A stretch of 64,000 bases of DNA from Bacteroidota bacterium (GTDB lineage: Bacteria > Bacteroidota > Bacteroidia > J057 > JADKCL01): NCBI GenBank assembly GCA_016718825.1, contig JADKCL010000027.1, forward strand, positions 1 to 64,000, in the 5' to 3' direction. Below the pieces are notes generated by a model. It made no database searches. It was not told the DNA's origin and saw only the letters and a program-made list of their open reading frames with translations. Position numbers and translations under genes: made by a program. Shown piece after piece: positions 8,711-17,220 of this stretch; the stretch's first letter is position 1; each line of letters starts with the position of its first letter.

Positions 8711-8748
8711 AAAAATCCGCGAAGGTCTCTGCGCCTTCGCGGATTTTT
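8711..8748. terminator. Bidirectional rho-independent terminator
   Basis: A 15-bp perfect stem, AAAAATCCGCGAAGG at 8711-8725 with its complement at 8734-8748 and an 8-nt loop. A-tract on one side and T-tract on the other let it act on both strands. It closes the Omp28-like gene. Confidence 0.85.
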
Positions 8749-8907
8749 GTTTGTCAGTGCGTTGGAATTGCCCATTTTTCCCACCCGGCAAGCGTCGAAG
8801 GTTAGAACCCAACCTGGAAAAGGGGGGATGAAATGGCGCCCATTCGCTGCTTCAAACCCGTTTTTTGGCGGTTGGCGCGAATAGGCGGTAGTCCGGAGCA
8901 AATTTCC

Positions 8908-8915
8908 TATCTTGG
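8908..8915 (+). promoter_or_regulatory. Possible -7 box upstream of the large repeat protein gene
   Basis: TATCTTGG is one mismatch from TAnnTTTG. It lies in the 317-bp gap 8686-9002, where besides the terminator I see no other feature. Confidence 0.3.
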
Positions 8916-9002
8916 CGTCTTACATGCGCGTGCACCCTTCTGTAGATGGAATGTGCGCTCAAAGGCCGTTAGCGGCCCCGTTTTCGAAAGGCAAAGGAAA
9001 AA

Positions 9003-9746
9003 ATGATAGCCCATTCTCACATCGGAAAACTGATGAATAGATTTCTCCTTCTGGTCATTGCACTTGTTTTGTTTGCGTCGGTTGCCCCGGCACAAATCGT
9101 CTGTATCTACTGTTTTGACACCAACGACTCGATCAGTTCGAATGTCACGAACCTGATTCAAAACGGCAGCTTTGAAAACCACAACTGTACGCCCAACACC
9201 AACGGCAGCTCCTATTGCCCCAATTCGGCGGCTTACCAGTGCAATTTGACCAACTGGACTTGCACTGGCGGCGGATCAGGCACCTACTGCCAGATCTTTA
9301 CCAGCCTTTATTCTGCCATTCCAGACGGTCTGGGTGCCGCCTACTTTGGCAACAGCTTCTGCAATCCCTGTTCGCAAACGGTCAACGACACCAGTTGCTT
9401 TGTCCGTTCAGGTTGTGAAATTTCGGGCATTCCTCCAGGTTTTCCGCAAAACCAGCCCAATTATGGAGGTGCTTTAGGCTTAAGCCTTGACCAAACCGTC
9501 ACTGGCTTGACCATCGGTGCACGTTACGTCCTTGAGTTCTGGACCGGAGGCGAAGACTTCGGCGTATTCACCGGCGATGGTGTATTCGGATTGGATATCG
9601 GATTTGGCTATACCATGCTTGAAACCGTACCGACTGACTTTGGCGACATCGGCAAGCGTTATGTGGTCATTTTTGACGCCACCTCCACGTCCCACAACTT
9701 CAAATGGACCAACTGGGGCATATTTGTGGTTCTTGCTCCGAATTGA
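9003..9746 (+). CDS. Giant secreted repeat protein, fragment 1 (signal peptide and N-terminal domain)
   Basis: Starts MIAHSHIGKLMNRFLLLVIA; the ATG at 9033 (MNRFLLL) gives a cleaner signal peptide ending SVAPAQ. The N-terminal domain is cysteine-rich and has LIQNGSFENH and LEFWTGG, typical of the carbohydrate-binding-like domain at the head of gliding-associated/CHU proteins. The real frame leaves this one at about 9714-9717 (run of four G): the expected NWGHICGSCSELTLDHVRLYP is read in the next fragment. One missing G restores the join. Residues after about 238 of this fragment are therefore not native. Confidence 0.6.
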   Translation: MIAHSHIGKLMNRFLLLVIALVLFASVAPAQIVCIYCFDTNDSISSNVTNLIQNGSFENHNCTPNTNGSSYCPNSAAYQCNLTNWTCTGGGSGTYCQIFTSLYSAIPDGLGAAYFGNSFCNPCSQTVNDTSCFVRSGCEISGIPPGFPQNQPNYGGALGLSLDQTVTGLTIGARYVLEFWTGGEDFGVFTGDGVFGLDIGFGYTMLETVPTDFGDIGKRYVVIFDATSTSHNFKWTNWGIFVVLAPN

Positions 9747-10357
9747 CCCTCGACCATGTGCGTCTCTATCCCGTTTCGCAACTGAATCCGCAAGTCAGTC
9801 CATGCGGATTGGCTCCGTATACGGTGACTGCAACAGGAACATCACCCCTCTGCAACAATCAATGTACGGGTACGGCAACTGCCACCCCCAACGGCGGCAT
9901 TCCACCTTATACTTATGCATGGTCTGGCGGGCAATTGACGCAAGTAGTCACAGGACTTTGCCCTGGCGCCTATGCTGTCACAGTGACCGACAGCACAGGC
10001 GCAGCAGCGTCTGATTCGGTTTTTATTACCAATCCGCCAGCATTGACGCTCACGACCACCGCAACTGCAACAAGCTGCAGCACCAACAGTGGCACCGCAA
10101 CCGCGACAGCGGGCGGCGGAACAGGACTGCTCACTTACCTTTGGAGCCCTGGCGGACAAACCACCGCTACGGCAACCGGGCTTGCAAGCGGCACCTACAA
10201 CGTCACCGTCACCGATGACAATGGTTGCACCATTACGGGTTCCGCCGTGGTCGGGACACCTCCGGCGGTGCAAGTCACGGCGACCTCCACTCCTGCAAGT
10301 TGCACGCTCAACAACGGAACTGCCACCGCCACGCCATCGGGCGGAACCGGACCTTAG
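9704..10357 (+). CDS. Giant secreted repeat protein, fragment 2 (SprB-type repeats)
   Basis: True coding begins about 9717 with HICGSCSELTLDHVRLYP. It continues into SprB/HYR-like repeats of about 75 residues with the pattern SGGTGxxTYxWSPGGQTTATATGL ... YxVTVTDxNGC, which are characteristic of Bacteroidota adhesins. The frame stops within a repeat (SGGTGP, stop at 10355-10357), and the same repeat resumes one frame over as LSLVWMPGGQTTATAIGL. Compared with the preceding repeat the DNA is 2 nt short here. This is a middle segment with no own start signal. Confidence 0.6.
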   Translation: MDQLGHICGSCSELTLDHVRLYPVSQLNPQVSPCGLAPYTVTATGTSPLCNNQCTGTATATPNGGIPPYTYAWSGGQLTQVVTGLCPGAYAVTVTDSTGAAASDSVFITNPPALTLTTTATATSCSTNSGTATATAGGGTGLLTYLWSPGGQTTATATGLASGTYNVTVTDDNGCTITGSAVVGTPPAVQVTATSTPASCTLNNGTATATPSGGTGP

Positions 10358-12854
10358 CTTAGTGTGGATGCCTGGTGGACAGACCACTGCGACCGCCATT
10401 GGGCTTGCAGCCGGTAGCTATTCAGTGACCGTCACCGATGCCAATGGCTGCACAGCAACGGCTTCGACGGTCGTGACTTCGCCCGCTGCGATTCAATTGG
10501 CAATGAGCGCAATGGCGACAACTTGTAACCTCGACAATGGTTCGGCTACCGTGAATCCCTCTGGCGGCACGGGTGCGTACACCTATGGGTGGAGCCCTGG
10601 GGGTCAAACAACGCAAACAGCAACAAATTTGGCAGCTGGCGGCTATTATGTCACCGTGACAGATGCGCAAGGTTGTACAGGTACCGGGTCCATTACTGTG
10701 AATGGAAGCAACGGAGTACAAGCTGCCACGGTTGGCACGCCTTCCTTCTGCGAAGGTGAAGGCGGTGACACGCTCCTCGTCGTAGGCAGCGGTGGCGCTC
10801 TACCTTATTATTACACCTGGTGGTGTCAAGCCACCATGGGACCATGCGGATTGGATTCGACCTTTGACGACGACCCCTTGGCCAATCCCGCCGTCAGCGG
10901 ATGGTATTATGTACAAATCACGGATGGCAACGGTTGCTTGAGCAACATCGATTCGGTTTACCTCACGATTTTGCCCAAACCGATTGTGGATGCAGGTGCT
11001 GACCTGATCCTTTGCGGTGATTCTGCGCCCTGTCAGGTTTTGACTCCGACGGTGACAGGTGCTCCGGGGCCGTTTGCCTACCAATGGATTCCTTCGACTG
11101 GATTGAACGACGCCTTTATTGCCAATCCTTGCGCACGCCCCGATACGACCACGATTTATGCCTTGGTCGTGGAAGCTGGAAACGGTTGCTCGAGTACTTT
11201 CACCACCACCGATACGCTTTCAACGGTCGTGGTGAATGTCAATCCTGTGCCCATCGCGGATGCAGGTCCTGATCAGCATATTTGCTTCGGGGATTCAGCC
11301 ACATTGGAAGGAATCGGGACGAATGCAGGTCCGCTTTACACCTACGAATGGTCGCCATTCAACGGCCTTTCTGACCCTACCGACCGCATCACCATGGCAT
11401 CCCCTGCGCTCACGACCACCTATACCTTGGTCGCGACGAGCAACGGTTGCCCAAGTTACGGCGATCAAATGACCTTGTTTGTGCATACGATCCCAACGGT
11501 GGATGCCGGTCCTGACCGCGAAATGTGTCTTGGAGACAGCATTCTCATCGATGCAAGTGCAGGTGGCGACTCCACGGCGAGCTACAGCTTCCTTTGGACA
11601 CCCAACGCCTCGATCACCAATGCAAACTTGGAAGACCCGAGCGTTTGGCCGGTCAGCACCACCATGTATTATGTCGAAGCGATTTCGAACTACGGATGTG
11701 GCAGCAGCCGCGACAGCGTTTTGGTGACCTTGTTGCCTTCGCCGATTGCCAATGCAGGCCCCAATGCGACGGTTTGTGCTGGTTCCGACTTCGAATTCCA
11801 AGGAAGTTATTCCTATACGACAACGAATCCAGCCAACCCCAGCAATGTCTGGCAATACTGGACACCTGCTGCGGGCATGAGTGATTCGACGTCTTTGACG
11901 CCTGTCATTTCTCCGACGGCCTCCGGACTTTATACCCTTACGGTGTATACCGGCCTTTGTCAGACGCAGGACAGCATGATCCTCACCGTGATTCCGGGCA
12001 TCGGACTCAACGTGGAGGCGGATACGAATGTCATTTGTGAAGGCGATGTGGTTTGGATTCGTGCGACTTCATCGGTTTCGTCGGTCAATTTCCTCTGGTC
12101 TCCAACGACGGGCGTGGAGCATCCTGACTCGGGCGTGACGTATTTTGCGCCGACCGATACCACGACCTATACGGTGGTGGCCGAAGGTGCGGGTTGCCTC
12201 GACAGCGCCTCGGTGACGATCAATGTCATCCCACGGCCTGACGTGGCATTTTTGAATTCGCAGCCATCGGGTTGTGCGCCGCTGAGTGTCAATTTCTTGC
12301 AGGATGTTGCGGATGCGATCTTCCTGACCTGGAATTTTGGGGACGGCACGCCGGTCTCCAACGAAGACAATCCGCTGCATGTGTATGCGCAGCCGGGCAC
12401 TTACACGGTCACGCTCACGGGCGTGAACATCGGCGGATGTTCTGCATCAACCTCTGGTCAAGCCGTCGTGGTGAGCGACACCTCCCGTGTCGATTTCACC
12501 TCCGATCCGAGCTTCCCGGTCGAACTTTCCTTGCCGAATACGATTGTGAAATTCTTCCACGATTCGCCCAATGCCGTCACATTTGATTGGGACTTTGGCG
12601 ACGGGACGCATTCTGACGAAGCCAATCCGATCCATACGTATTTGCAACCGGGCAATTACAATGTCACTTTGCGCGTGACCAACCGCGATGGTTGTGTTTC
12701 GACAGTGGTGGCATCCGTTTGTGATTTTGGTTCCCGGCTTGTTCATCCCCGAACGTCTTCAGCCCCAATGATGACGGTTCCAACGACGAATTCATCGTAC
12801 AGTACACGGGTTCGCAGCCTTTCAATTTGCAGATCTTCGACCGTTGGGGCGTGA
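10350..12854 (+). CDS. Giant secreted repeat protein, fragment 3 (SprB-type and PKD domains)
   Basis: Carries on the SprB-type repeats, then Ig/PKD-like domains with recurring PxADAGPDxxxCxGD and WSPxxGLxxxxxxNPxxxPxxTTxYxLVxxxxGC, and ends with two PKD domains (WNFGDGTPVSNEDNPLHVYA and FDWDFGDGTHSDEANPIHTY). These are extracellular beta-sandwich modules. The frame is valid to about 12720 (STVVASV). The rest, to the stop at 12852-12854, is out of frame, because the conserved C-terminal domain is encoded in another frame (fragment 4). An apparent start further upstream (10089) lies in the wrong frame relative to fragment 2. Confidence 0.6.
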   Translation, partial: DLSLVWMPGGQTTATAIGLAAGSYSVTVTDANGCTATASTVVTSPAAIQLAMSAMATTCNLDNGSATVNPSGGTGAYTYGWSPGGQTTQTATNLAAGGYYVTVTDAQGCTGTGSITVNGSNGVQAATVGTPSFCEGEGGDTLLVVGSGGALPYYYTWWCQATMGPCGLDSTFDDDPLANPAVSGWYYVQITDGNGCLSNIDSVYLTILPKPIVDAGADLILCGDSAPCQVLTPTVTGAPGPFAYQWIPSTGLNDAFIANPCARPDTTTIYALVVEAGNGCSSTFTTTDTLSTVVVNVNPVPIADAGPDQHICFGDSATLEGIGTNAGPLYTYEWSPFNGLSDPTDRITMASPALTTTYTLVATSNGCPSYGDQMTLFVHTIPTVDAGPDREMCLGDSILIDASAGGDSTASYSFLWTPNASITNANLEDPSVWPVSTTMYYVEAISNYGCGSSRDSVLVTLLPSPIANAGPNATVCAGSDFEFQGSYSYTTTNPANPSNVWQYWTPAAGMSDSTSLTPVISPTASGLYTLTVYTGLCQTQDSMILTVIPGIGLNVEADTNVICEGDVVWIRATSSVSSVNFLWSPTTGVEHPDSGVTYFAPTDTTTYTVVAEGAGCLDSASVTINVIPRPDVAFLNSQPSGCAPLSVNFLQDVADAIFLTWNFGDGTPVSNEDNPLHVYAQPGTYTVTLTGVNIGGCSASTSGQAVVVSDTSRVDFTSDPSFPVELSLPNTIVKFFHDSPNAVTFDWDFGDGTHSDEANPIHTYLQPGNYNVTLRVTNRDGCVSTVVASVCDFGSRLVHPRTSSAPMMTVPTTNSSYSTRVRSLSICRSSTVGA

Positions 12855-12994
12855 AGCTCTACGAAGGCAACAACAAAAACAAAGGCTGGAAAGGCAACGA
12901 CACCAAAGGCAATGCCGTGACGGAAGGCGTGTATTTCTATCGCTTGACAATCGGCGACAAGGACTATACGGGGCCGGTGACGATGGTGCGGTGA
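12752..12994 (+). CDS. Giant secreted repeat protein, fragment 4 (gliding motility-associated C-terminal domain)
   Basis: This frame encodes NVFSPNDDGSNDEF, then FNLQIFDRWGVKLYEGN, GWKGNDTKGNAVTEGVYFYRL and the end GPVTMVR, a textbook CHU_C / gliding-associated C-terminal domain (type B T9SS signal). The residues FIP that should precede NVFSPN are in a third frame at 12742-12750, so two single-base shifts lie between about 12715 and 12752. There is no start codon; the segment makes sense only as the end of the gene beginning at 9003/9033, which would encode about 1,320 residues. Confidence 0.6.
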   Translation, partial: NVFSPNDDGSNDEFIVQYTGSQPFNLQIFDRWGVKLYEGNNKNKGWKGNDTKGNAVTEGVYFYRLTIGDKDYTGPVTMVR

Positions 12995-13148
12995 GAATTG
13001 AGAATGAAGAATTGAGAATTGAGAACTGCGAAGCACATCACGTCAGTAAAGCCGGAGTGTTCAGCGAAGCTAATTGAGTGTCGTTGAATGCATTCGTTGC
13101 CGATTTCAATTCAGCATTGGTGCTTTTTGCAACTCAAATTTCTGGAGG

Positions 13149-14309
13149 ATGAAATCTTCTTTTGCGCGGCAATTTCAATTGTTCAAAGCGATAATGCTTG
13201 CTGCGGGGCTATTTGCGAGTTGCGGCCGGGATCATGCCGAACGCAATGCAGCCTTGGCGATCGCCGATAGTCTGGCAGCTGCGCAGGGCGGGTCTGACGA
13301 AATCGACCTAAGTCCCTCCAGTCGTCCACAGGACGTGGCACTTTGTGAGTTATTGGCGGGCTATGAGGCAGAATCCGACCGGAGCATTGTCGATTCATTG
13401 CTTTCGAAGGCAGAAGCAAATCCCAACTGCTTTTGTGCGATCGAGGTGTTTAGCCACAAGAATCGGCTGCTCAACAAGATTCCGATTGTCAAGGATCATG
13501 TCTCCAATGGTGACTATGTGACGCAAGACACCGATCCGCTGGAATTGGCCATTGCAACTGGCGACTGGGAATTGGTAAAGCTCCTCACGCAGCACGGCGC
13601 AAACCTCAACGGCCAAGGAGGTCATCCCAACGTGCTCAATGATGCGATTTTCTCGGACAATTTCGCAGCTGTTGACCAATTGGTGAAGCTCGGTGCTGAT
13701 CCTCAAAAGGCAAATTTGGCCCATGTGGGAAGCATAAAGATGGCCGAAAAAATGCTTGCTTTAGGTTGTCCTGCAGAAAGCATCGGTCTGCATGCCGCCT
13801 TGGTAGGCAGGGACCGCAAGTTGGCAGCCTATCTCATCAGCAAGAATCCAAAGCCCTACGGCACCTTGCAGGGAGATCGCCTGAATTTGAACACCAAGGA
13901 AGACTGGGCATTCATGCATTTTCTATTTGAGCAGGACGATGCGCCTGGCGTGGAAATTACCTGGGATGCAAGGAGTTTTACACGACAGGCAATTAGAGAC
14001 GGGGATTGTCTCAGTATGCAAGCCCTTGCGCAACGTGGTTTGGATATCCGGCATCCTGACAATGATGAGTCCTATATTCGTGACGCCGTTTGGGCAAAGC
14101 GGCCGGATATGGTCGAATGTTTGCTTGCCTTGGGCGCGCCTGCCAATCAAACCGGCAGAAACGCCATGGAGTCTGCCATTGAACTTAATTCCATCGAATG
14201 CATCAAGATTTTGCTCAAACACAAGGTGAAAGTCGAATCCGGATCTAACCTTGAATTCGCACGGGAGATGGGTGCCAAGGAAGAGGTGTTGGAGTTGCTT
14301 GCGGAGTAG
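13149..14309 (+). CDS. Ankyrin-repeat lipoprotein
   Basis: 386 aa from the ATG at 13149. The N-terminus MKSSFARQFQLFKAIMLAAG ends in lipobox GLFASC, so it is probably membrane-anchored. The body shows ankyrin-type repeats (DPLELAIATGDWELVKLLTQHGANLN, NDAIFSDNFAAVDQLVKLGADP, RDAVWAKRPDMVECLLALGAP, ESAIELNSIECIKILLKH). Such proteins bind other proteins; the partner is unknown. The frame is open to 13074, but the upstream part lies in repeat-like intergenic DNA containing a dispersed motif (13060-13075). Confidence 0.75.
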   Translation: MKSSFARQFQLFKAIMLAAGLFASCGRDHAERNAALAIADSLAAAQGGSDEIDLSPSSRPQDVALCELLAGYEAESDRSIVDSLLSKAEANPNCFCAIEVFSHKNRLLNKIPIVKDHVSNGDYVTQDTDPLELAIATGDWELVKLLTQHGANLNGQGGHPNVLNDAIFSDNFAAVDQLVKLGADPQKANLAHVGSIKMAEKMLALGCPAESIGLHAALVGRDRKLAAYLISKNPKPYGTLQGDRLNLNTKEDWAFMHFLFEQDDAPGVEITWDARSFTRQAIRDGDCLSMQALAQRGLDIRHPDNDESYIRDAVWAKRPDMVECLLALGAPANQTGRNAMESAIELNSIECIKILLKHKVKVESGSNLEFAREMGAKEEVLELLAE

Positions 14310-14358
14310 GTGGGGACTTGGGGCACACGGAGAATCTCGTGCGGGATTCACAACTTGT

Positions 14359-14859
14359 TCAGGCAAAAATGCCATGCTCAATGTGAACGAGTTCCGTCAT
14401 CACCAAATGCCTCCCAAAGGAACAAGCCACCAATTCGATTGGTGCCATCCTCCCCAAAACAAAAGAAGGCGTTTTTAGCCAGATTCTGAGCGTTTCCATG
14501 TCACCAAAAACTTCCAAGCCAAACTGCGTCACCTCCACGAGCGCCAGAATTTTCTCTGATTGAATAGGCTCAAAGGTGCGGTTCTCCACCTTGTAACGCT
14601 GCAATGACCTTGGTGACAACTCGAGAAAAGATGCCCATTCGACGAAGTCAAATGGTGCTTGGGCTGCGATGAGTTCAAATATGCTGTACGGGATGCCCTG
14701 TCGGATCACATGTACGAGAAAGAGCTTGTTTTGGAATATCTCGGTGAATGTTGACTTGTCTGGGTCGATGCCGAAACGTTGGGTTTGTGGCAGCGATTTG
14801 GCCAAGGCTTGGAGGGCTTTGTCGAGTTGCGGGGTGGTGGGATTTGGGGGGATTTTCAT
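14359..14859 (-). CDS. Antitoxin of the Xre/MbcA/ParS family, orphan
   Basis: 166 aa. The C-terminal domain (WLKTPSFVLGRMAPIELVAC, then FGRHLVMTELVHIEHGIFA) is the ParS/MbcA toxin-binding domain (DUF2384). The middle (FLELSPRSLQRYK) is the Xre-like HTH. In known pairs this antitoxin neutralises an adjacent RES-domain toxin that consumes NAD. No RES gene is visible downstream: the next gene in that direction is the ankyrin lipoprotein on the other strand. It may be an orphan left after toxin loss or act as a plain regulator. Confidence 0.8.
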   Translation of the reverse strand: MKIPPNPTTPQLDKALQALAKSLPQTQRFGIDPDKSTFTEIFQNKLFLVHVIRQGIPYSIFELIAAQAPFDFVEWASFLELSPRSLQRYKVENRTFEPIQSEKILALVEVTQFGLEVFGDMETLRIWLKTPSFVLGRMAPIELVACSFGRHLVMTELVHIEHGIFA

Positions 14860-15004
14860 TGGTGCGTTAAAATTATTTTTAAGTTTAGGTCAAACGAATT
14901 GATTATTCAAGGGGAGGTATCACAGATTTTTGAACATCGGTTTGCTGGAAATTCATACCTTGGAGAAGTGTTTCAAATCACTTCCGCCTTTAAATCGAAT
15001 TAAC

Positions 15005-15490
15005 ATGCGTAAATACACAATAGTTGTTGAGAAGATCAATGAGTTCATCTCGGAATTCAACAATCTACTAAAGGAGGAGTACCAAATCGAGGCGTTGGAT
15101 CTGCAACAGCTTGAAAATGACGCCTATTTCCTTAACTTAAATGGAAAGACATGGGACACTGCCTACTACCCTAGATGTGGTGGACCTGGTGTATATTTTT
15201 ATTTTGCATCTTCGGTTGACGATCCATCCAAATTAGCCTTGTATGTTGGCAAAGCTTCCAACAATTCCAATTTAGGAAGGCGTATCGACACACATTTCAA
15301 CTGGAGAATTAAACAGGGAAATCTTGACCAAGAAGGCAAAGATGGCGTTGCATACAGGATTGAAATGATTACAAGCCTGCCAATCGAAAAGAATGACACT
15401 GGATTTCTGGCTCCCGCCCTTGAAGAATTTCTGATTTCCAAGTTCAGCAGGCATGGGGAGTTCACTCTTTTTAATAGTCAAGGAACATGA
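15005..15490 (+). CDS. GIY-YIG-like nuclease domain protein
   Basis: 161 aa. The centre reads PGVYFYFASSVDDPSKLALY, then VGKASNNSNLGRRIDTHF, matching the GIY ... YVG ... R ... H layout of GIY-YIG endonucleases, and a glutamate (ALEEFLI) follows at the expected distance. The N-terminal about 45 residues are an additional helical region. The ATG at 15005 was chosen; the frame is open to 14930, but a near-consensus -7 box TACCTTGG lies at 14956-14963 inside that extension. DNA here is visibly AT-richer than the flanks. The FtsZ-like gene follows 120 bp later on the same strand. Target unknown. Confidence 0.6.
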   Translation: MRKYTIVVEKINEFISEFNNLLKEEYQIEALDLQQLENDAYFLNLNGKTWDTAYYPRCGGPGVYFYFASSVDDPSKLALYVGKASNNSNLGRRIDTHFNWRIKQGNLDQEGKDGVAYRIEMITSLPIEKNDTGFLAPALEEFLISKFSRHGEFTLFNSQGT

Positions 15491-15610
15491 TTTCAGCAAA
15501 AAAGCGTCCTCATTTGGGAATTTGGTAAAAGTTTGGCAATGACACCTGCAGCTGCCTAACTTGATAGTACCATGTTCATCAAACCTCTAAAGTTGAAACA
15601 ATAAAATCAT

Positions 15611-16198
15611 ATGAAATCCAGCGAAAATAGAATACATGTGTTTGGTATAGGGGGAATGGGATGCAGCACTTTGATGCACTTTCATCGCCAAAACATTGAT
15701 GCGAAATTTACTTGTATCACATACCGAGATCAACATTCATTTGCTCCAGATATTGCCTATTTTGAGTTTACTCCTCCCGGCACAACCTTTTGGAATATCA
15801 AGGGAGTAAAAACCGAAAGGGCAAATTGGGATCAACAGTCTATGCTAACTGATGAAATCAAGAGACTGTTCCAAGATGACTGCCATTACGTACTTCTTTC
15901 GGGACTGGGTGATCCCACTGGAGCCTACTTAGCACTAGAACTCACCCATTGGCTTACCGAGGAAGACAAAAAATTCGATGTGATTTGTAGTCTTCCTTTT
16001 ACATTCGAGAGTCCTGGGAGGACACATGCTGAGCAAACACTTCCAAAGCTTCAGGTGTTTTCAAACGTAAGAAGTCTCGATGGTTCCGGGATTCAAAAGC
16101 AGTTTCCTAACCTCATGCTGGATAAAGCGCTCAAGATGGCAGAAGACCGCCTTTTCGAAATGTTCTTGGAAATTATCAGTTCTAAAGCCAATCGCTAG
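15611..16198 (+). CDS. Short FtsZ/tubulin-like protein
   Basis: 195 aa. The start IHVFGIGGMGCSTLMHF matches the T1 loop region of FtsZ, LLSGLGDPTGAYLALEL corresponds to the tubulin signature GLGGGTGTGA (GG replaced by DP), and CSLPFTFESPGR matches the LPFxFEGxxR strand. The C-terminal half of FtsZ, including the T7 loop needed for GTP hydrolysis between subunits, is missing, and the protein ends with helix-like KALKMAEDRLFEMFLEI. So it is an FtsZ-like GTPase-fold protein rather than the cell-division FtsZ. It sits with a GIY-YIG protein in an AT-richer patch. Function unknown; a role in defence or plasmid/phage biology is a guess. Confidence 0.6.
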   Translation: MKSSENRIHVFGIGGMGCSTLMHFHRQNIDAKFTCITYRDQHSFAPDIAYFEFTPPGTTFWNIKGVKTERANWDQQSMLTDEIKRLFQDDCHYVLLSGLGDPTGAYLALELTHWLTEEDKKFDVICSLPFTFESPGRTHAEQTLPKLQVFSNVRSLDGSGIQKQFPNLMLDKALKMAEDRLFEMFLEIISSKANR

Positions 16199-16230
16199 AT
16201 TTCCGATAGCGCTGCGGAAGCCCCGCCATC

Positions 16231-16989
16231 CTATCCGCCCCTCTTCCACCACTCCCCAACCGTCCTCGGCACCTCATCTGAAGTGAAATACGCCCGAACA
16301 AACGCAAACTGCGCATCCGTCAGGACATAAAAAGTCGCATCGTTTCCTCCACCCATGAGGTAGATTTTCTCATCCGAACCATGCAAAGCCAACTGATCCT
16401 TGAGCATTTCAGCGAAGTTCTTGAGTGCGATGGCCCAGATTTTGTTGTCGTTGGGATTTCCGCGGAAGGCATCGTATTGCTTGCCGTTCAAAACGATCGT
16501 GTGCAAGGTGATGTCGTCGCTCCAATATTCGTCGGACCATTTCAAGGGAATTCCCAGTTTGTCAAAAATGGGCTTGACTTGCAAGAGGTATTCTTCGAGA
16601 CCTCCGATTTCAAAGAGGGATTCCGTATCGCAGAAATAATAACGTCCGCATTGTCCGATCAACGTTTCTTCATCCAATTCGGAGGTCAAGAACCGCTGGG
16701 ATTCATAGCCTTCTGCAATGGCTTCCTTCACGGCTGTTAGGTGTTTGCGGGCGGTGAATGAAAAATAACCTAGCTTTTCCAGTGAATCTAGAAGCTCTGC
16801 CTTGGAAAGCGAATCAGAATGCTGCTGTTGCCTGTCCCCTGCAGGTTGCTGTCGTTCAAATTCAGCATCTTCCTCATCATCGAAAGTGTCCATTTTCGTC
16901 TTTTGGGCAAGCTGATATCGGTTTACCAGAAATGCCACGACGGCAATTGCAAACAAAATGGGCAACAGAAGCCGGATGTACGTACTCAT
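16231..16989 (-). CDS. Membrane-anchored hypothetical protein
   Basis: 252 aa. One N-terminal transmembrane helix (LLLPILFAIAVVAFLVNRY), then an acidic and Gln-rich linker (FDDEEDAEFERQQPAGDRQQ), then a globular part without a motif I recognise (GRYYFCDTESLFEIGG, EKIYLMGGGNDATFYVLTD). Probably a bitopic inner-membrane protein. It converges with the FtsZ-like gene and has no operon partner. Confidence 0.55.
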   Translation of the reverse strand: MSTYIRLLLPILFAIAVVAFLVNRYQLAQKTKMDTFDDEEDAEFERQQPAGDRQQQHSDSLSKAELLDSLEKLGYFSFTARKHLTAVKEAIAEGYESQRFLTSELDEETLIGQCGRYYFCDTESLFEIGGLEEYLLQVKPIFDKLGIPLKWSDEYWSDDITLHTIVLNGKQYDAFRGNPNDNKIWAIALKNFAEMLKDQLALHGSDEKIYLMGGGNDATFYVLTDAQFAFVRAYFTSDEVPRTVGEWWKRGG

Positions 16990-17123
16990 GAATCGAATTC
17001 AACCGTTTGAGTGCAAAAATGAAGAAGATGGCTGCCTAGCAAATCGAAGATCTACCCAGCATTCGATCTGGAAATCTCTGAACGCAATCCTAACCTATCC
17101 TTTTTAAGCTACAAAGTCAAATT

Positions 17124-17176
17124 CCGCCAGAGGCGGGCTGTCGATCGGCGTTTGGCCGGAGGCCAGCGCCTCCTAG
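17124..17176. repeat. GC-rich palindromic (REP-like) intergenic element
   Basis: Two short palindromes, CCGCCAGAGGCGG (17124-17136) and TGGCCGGAGGCCA (17153-17165), followed by AGCGCCTCCT. The shared GCCGGAGGC core recalls the REP element at 314-415, but the rest differs. Otherwise nothing is seen in the gap 16990-17220. Confidence 0.4.
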
Positions 17177-17220
17177 ATCAGTGTGAGTCCGAGTGTGAGA
17201 GACGAGAGAAATAGCCAAGG

